From positions 1 through 8,781 of the forward strand of contig VAZF01000197.1 of the NCBI GenBank assembly GCA_005888425.1: DNA of 8,781 bases, written 5' to 3'. The translations under genes and the position numbers were made by a program. This document shows, in pieces, positions 6,569 to 8,781 of the stretch (positions are counted from its first letter, which is position 1; every line of letters starts with the position of its first letter). The DNA is from Alphaproteobacteria bacterium (GTDB lineage: Bacteria; Pseudomonadota; Alphaproteobacteria; ATCC43930; CGMCC-115725). The notes below the pieces were generated by a model. The model made no database searches. It was not told the origin of the DNA and was given only the letters and a program-made list of their open reading frames with translations.

Positions 6569-7351
6569 ATGCGTCTCGCCAACAAGATCGGGATCGTCAC
6601 CGCGGCGGCGTCGGGCATGGGACGGGCGGGTGCGCTGCGCTTCGCGAAAGAGGGCGCGGCGGTCGGAGTCGCCGATATCGACCAGGGCCGGGTCGAGGCT
6701 GTCGTCGCCGAGATCACCGCCGCCGGCGGGCGCGCCCTCGCGCTGGTCGGCGATCTGCGGCAGGACGAGTTCGCGCGCGACATCGTGCGCCGCACGGCGC
6801 GCGCCTTTGGCGGGCTCGATTTCGTGTGGAACCATGTCGGCCATCCCGGCCCGGCCGCGATCGAGGGCATCGACATGGCCGATTACGAGCTCGCGATGGA
6901 TTTGAACCTGCGCACGGTTTTGGTGACGACGGAGACGGCGATCCCCGAAATCCGGGCGCGCGGCGGCGGCGCGCTGCTCTTCACCGCCTCGACGTCGGGT
7001 CTCGTCGGCTCCGGCTTTAGCCCGGTCTATTCAATGGCGAAATTCGGAATCGTCGGCTTTGTGCGCGCGCTGGCGAAGCGCCTCGCGCCCGACAACATCC
7101 GGGCCAACGCGATCTGCCCCGGCCCGATCGATACGCCGATGCTGCGCGTTTTTGTGGCGCGCCCCGATCAGCAGCAGGCCCCGGGAGACCAAGACAAGGA
7201 GGCGCTGATCATCCGTCGCGCGCAGCAGGTGCCGATGCGGCGCACCGGCAAGCCCGAGGAGATCGCCAATGCCGCCCTGTTTCTGCTGTCCGACGAAGCC
7301 TCCTACGTCTCCGGCGCCGCGCTCCCCGTCGATGGCGCCGCGACTGCATAA
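6569..7351 (+). CDS. Short-chain dehydrogenase/reductase (SDR) family oxidoreductase
   Basis: Classical SDR, 260 residues, the usual length for the fold. Expected activity is NAD(P)(H)-linked oxidation or reduction of an alcohol/ketone pair; the substrate is unknown. The cofactor loop reads TAAASGMG (11-18), in which the first Gly of TGxxxGxG is Ala. Asp36 at the end of beta-2 (VGVADID) suggests NAD(H) over NADP(H). NHVG (88-91) stands for the NNAG motif. The catalytic tetrad is Asn113, Ser141, Tyr154 and Lys158 (YSMAK), all present. CPGPIDTPM (183-191) is the typical substrate-loop entry, and the C-terminus ends ALPVDGAATA, a variant of the common PVDGG ending. The start has a strong ribosome binding site. 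It lies 170 bases downstream of the acyl-CoA synthetase on the same strand and converges on egtD with six bases between stops. Family is certain, role open. Confidence 0.92.
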   Translation: MRLANKIGIVTAAASGMGRAGALRFAKEGAAVGVADIDQGRVEAVVAEITAAGGRALALVGDLRQDEFARDIVRRTARAFGGLDFVWNHVGHPGPAAIEGIDMADYELAMDLNLRTVLVTTETAIPEIRARGGGALLFTASTSGLVGSGFSPVYSMAKFGIVGFVRALAKRLAPDNIRANAICPGPIDTPMLRVFVARPDQQQAPGDQDKEALIIRRAQQVPMRRTGKPEEIANAALFLLSDEASYVSGAALPVDGAATA

Positions 7352-7357
7352 GGCGCT

Positions 7358-8329
7358 TCAGGTGCGGCGGAGATAGTGCACGCTGAAGAGCTGGTGGCGG
7401 TCGGTCCAGCTGTGTACCGGCTCGAAGCCGGCGACGGCCGCGAGGGCACGAAATTCGTCGATCGCGTATTTGTAGGAATTCTCGGTGTGGATCAGCTCAC
7501 CCGCGCCAAACCGGAAGCGCTGGCCGGCGGCCACAACGGTCTGCTCGGCAAGGCTCTTGAGGTACAGCTCCACCCGCCCCTCTGCCTCACTGTAGAACGC
7601 GACATGCGCAAAACGGTCGAGGTCGAAATCGCCGCCGAGCTCGCGGTTGATGCGCGTCAACAGGTTCAGGTTGAAGGCGGCGTTGATGCCGGCCTTGTCG
7701 TTATAAGCGCGGTTGAGGATTGCCGGGTCCTTCTTCAGGTCGGCGCCGATCAGCATCTCGCCGCCGGGACCGAGCAGCTTTGCCCAATCCGACAGGAATG
7801 CGACGACCTGGCGCGGCTCGAAATTGCCGATTGTCGAGCCCGGGAAAAAGCCGACGCGCTTGCCATCGGGTCCGGGAAGCTCCGGCAGCACGAAGGACCG
7901 GGTGTAATCGGCGCAGACCGCGACCACCGCGAGCTTTGGAAAATCGGCGGCGAGCCGCGCCGCCGCCCGGCGCAACTGCTCGCGCGAAATGTCGACCGCG
8001 ACATAGGCGGCCGGCCGATCGAGCGCCTCGAGCAGGATGCGCACCTTGTGGCTGGCGCCGCTCCCCAATTCTATCAGCCGGCAATGCGGACCGATGCGGG
8101 CGGCGATATCGGCGGCAAACCGGTCGAGGATCGCGATCTCGGTGCGCGTCAGATAATACTCGGGCAGCTCGCAGATCTTCTCGAACAAAGCCGAGCCGCG
8201 CGCGTCGTAGAAAAATTTGCACGGCAGCGTTTTGGGGTCGCGGCCGAGCCCGGCGAGGACCGCGTCGCGAAAGCTTTCCTGGCTCGGCGCGAGGTCATGA
8301 AACGCAAAACTGGGGGCGATATCTCCCAT
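7358..8329 (-). CDS. egtD: L-histidine N-alpha-methyltransferase EgtD (ergothioneine biosynthesis)
   Basis: SAM-dependent enzyme that trimethylates the alpha-amino group of histidine to hercynine, the first step to ergothioneine. From ATG 8329 it has 323 residues, very close to mycobacterial EgtD. Features: KFFYDARGSALFEKI (38-52) and LPEYYLTRTE (55-64) of the EgtD-specific N-terminal part; SAM site ELGSGASHK (87-95) and VDIS (112-115); FFPGSTIGNF (161-170) with Asn169; YNDKAGINAAFN (209-220); and IHTENSYKY (280-288). Asn169, Tyr209, Glu283 and Ser285 seem to correspond to the histidine-binding residues described for M. smegmatis EgtD (from memory). A GTG at 8332 is an alternative start one codon upstream, but GAGGA (8340-8336) is better spaced for the ATG. 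It overlaps the egtB stop (TGATG), so the two are translated together. Confidence 0.96.
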   Translation of the reverse strand: MGDIAPSFAFHDLAPSQESFRDAVLAGLGRDPKTLPCKFFYDARGSALFEKICELPEYYLTRTEIAILDRFAADIAARIGPHCRLIELGSGASHKVRILLEALDRPAAYVAVDISREQLRRAAARLAADFPKLAVVAVCADYTRSFVLPELPGPDGKRVGFFPGSTIGNFEPRQVVAFLSDWAKLLGPGGEMLIGADLKKDPAILNRAYNDKAGINAAFNLNLLTRINRELGGDFDLDRFAHVAFYSEAEGRVELYLKSLAEQTVVAAGQRFRFGAGELIHTENSYKYAIDEFRALAAVAGFEPVHSWTDRHQLFSVHYLRRT

Positions 8330-8781
8330 CACAGATCCTCGGCTAGACGCAGCCCGGAGAAGGCCCAGCGAGCCGAGGGCGGGAAGAAGTTGCGGTAGGT
8401 GATGCGGATATGGCTGGCCGGCGTTACCGCCGCGCCGCCGCGCAACACCATCTGGTTCGACATGAATTTGCCGTTGTATTCACCGACCGCGCCAGAGGCC
8501 GGGCGGAAACGCGGGTAGGCGATGTAGGGGCTGGCAGTCCATTCCCAGACATCGCCGATCATCTGACGCAGCCCCGCCGCACCGCTCGTCTCGGGACAGG
8601 GATGCAGATGGCCGTTGTCGGCGAGATTGCCGGCGAGCGCCACATCGCGCGCCGCGATCTCCCATTCCGCCTCGGTCGGCAGCCGCTTCCCGGCCCAGCG
8701 CGCAAACGCATCGGCCTCGTAAAAGCTGACATGACAGACCGGTTCTGCCGGATCGATCGGCCGCTCGCCGGAGAGCGTGAA
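8329..8781 (-). CDS. egtB: Ergothioneine synthase EgtB, C-terminal FGE-sulfatase domain (5' part outside window)
   Basis: Non-heme iron sulfoxide synthase that joins a cysteine-type thiol to hercynine using oxygen. Only the last 150 residues are in view; the N-terminal DinB-like domain with the iron-binding histidines lies beyond the right edge. The visible part is the formylglycine-generating-enzyme-like domain: PVCHVSFYEADAFARWAG (14-31), KRLPTEAEWE (32-41), GDVWEWTASPY (76-86), EYNGKFM (101-107), VLRGG (112-116), SHIRITYRNFFPP (123-135) and the terminal FSGLRLAEDL. The combination with egtD immediately downstream makes EgtB far more likely than another FGE-sulfatase protein. Where many relatives carry cysteines (FMCNQ, GGSC), this one reads FMSNQ and GGAA. 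Its TGA overlaps the egtD ATG by one base. Whether it uses gamma-glutamylcysteine or free cysteine cannot be decided from this part. Confidence 0.93.
   Translation of the reverse strand, partial: FTLSGERPIDPAEPVCHVSFYEADAFARWAGKRLPTEAEWEIAARDVALAGNLADNGHLHPCPETSGAAGLRQMIGDVWEWTASPYIAYPRFRPASGAVGEYNGKFMSNQMVLRGGAAVTPASHIRITYRNFFPPSARWAFSGLRLAEDL
8336..8340 (-). promoter_or_regulatory. Ribosome binding site of egtD inside the egtB 3' end
   Basis: The minus strand reads GAGGA, within the last codons of egtB and six bases before the egtD ATG at 8329. It favours ATG over the GTG at 8332, which would leave only three bases of spacing. Confidence 0.6.

Noticed and set aside
6316..6876. Minus-strand open frames across the hairpin repeat
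   Set aside because: They run through the repeat and into the SDR gene with low-complexity Pro/Arg/Ser translation; no start context or motif.
7352..7357. Only six bases between the convergent SDR and egtD stops
   Set aside because: Transcripts probably overlap at their 3' ends, but tight convergent pairs are common in compact genomes and no terminator hairpin is visible to interpret.
7376..8398. 340-codon plus-strand open frame opposite egtD
   Set aside because: Shadow of egtD; no domain seen, and it overlaps the whole well-supported egtD frame.

Overview
The window looks like ordinary chromosome from a high-GC alphaproteobacterium. Family content and codon use point that way (strong G/C third positions, proteobacterial EgtBD, an M3 peptidase next to an ABC1-family protein), as does the short GC-rich palindromic repeat between two genes. 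Rhodospirillales or Hyphomicrobiales is my guess from general familiarity; no rRNA or other taxonomic marker is present. I see no tRNA, rRNA, CRISPR array, transposase, integrase or phage gene.

Layout. Positions 1-4509 hold a compact minus-strand gene group, read from right to left: an M3-family oligoendopeptidase F (4509-2668), a five-helix membrane protein of unknown function (2637-2119), an AarF/ABC1/UbiB-family atypical kinase (2105-744) and a PP2C-type Ser/Thr protein phosphatase (715 to beyond the left edge). The gaps are 30, 13 and 28 bases, so this is very probably one operon. An 89-base divergent intergenic region (4510-4598) separates it from a plus-strand long-chain acyl-CoA synthetase (4599-6398). 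A 170-base intergenic stretch follows, carrying two copies of a GC-rich hairpin repeat, then a plus-strand short-chain dehydrogenase/reductase (6569-7351). The right end is a minus-strand ergothioneine operon: egtB (C-terminal part, entering from the right edge) overlapping egtD (8329-7358). egtD converges tail to tail on the SDR gene with only 6 bases between the stop codons.

How the genes work together. EgtD trimethylates histidine to hercynine and EgtB joins a sulfur donor to it oxidatively, so the right end makes the thiol antioxidant ergothioneine. The left operon pairs an atypical kinase/ATPase of the family that supports ubiquinone biosynthesis with a protein phosphatase, an unknown membrane protein and a cytosolic peptidase. 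This resembles the mitochondrial COQ8-PPTC7/Ptc7 pairing in coenzyme Q control, but that link is inference. The acyl-CoA synthetase and the SDR may act in fatty acid or related oxidation, but nothing ties them to one pathway.

I found no clear new defence, mobile or biosynthetic system. The items most worth a second look are the kinase-phosphatase-membrane protein operon, a tiny six-codon ORF that bridges two genes of that operon with ATGA overlaps at both ends, and the paired hairpin repeat.
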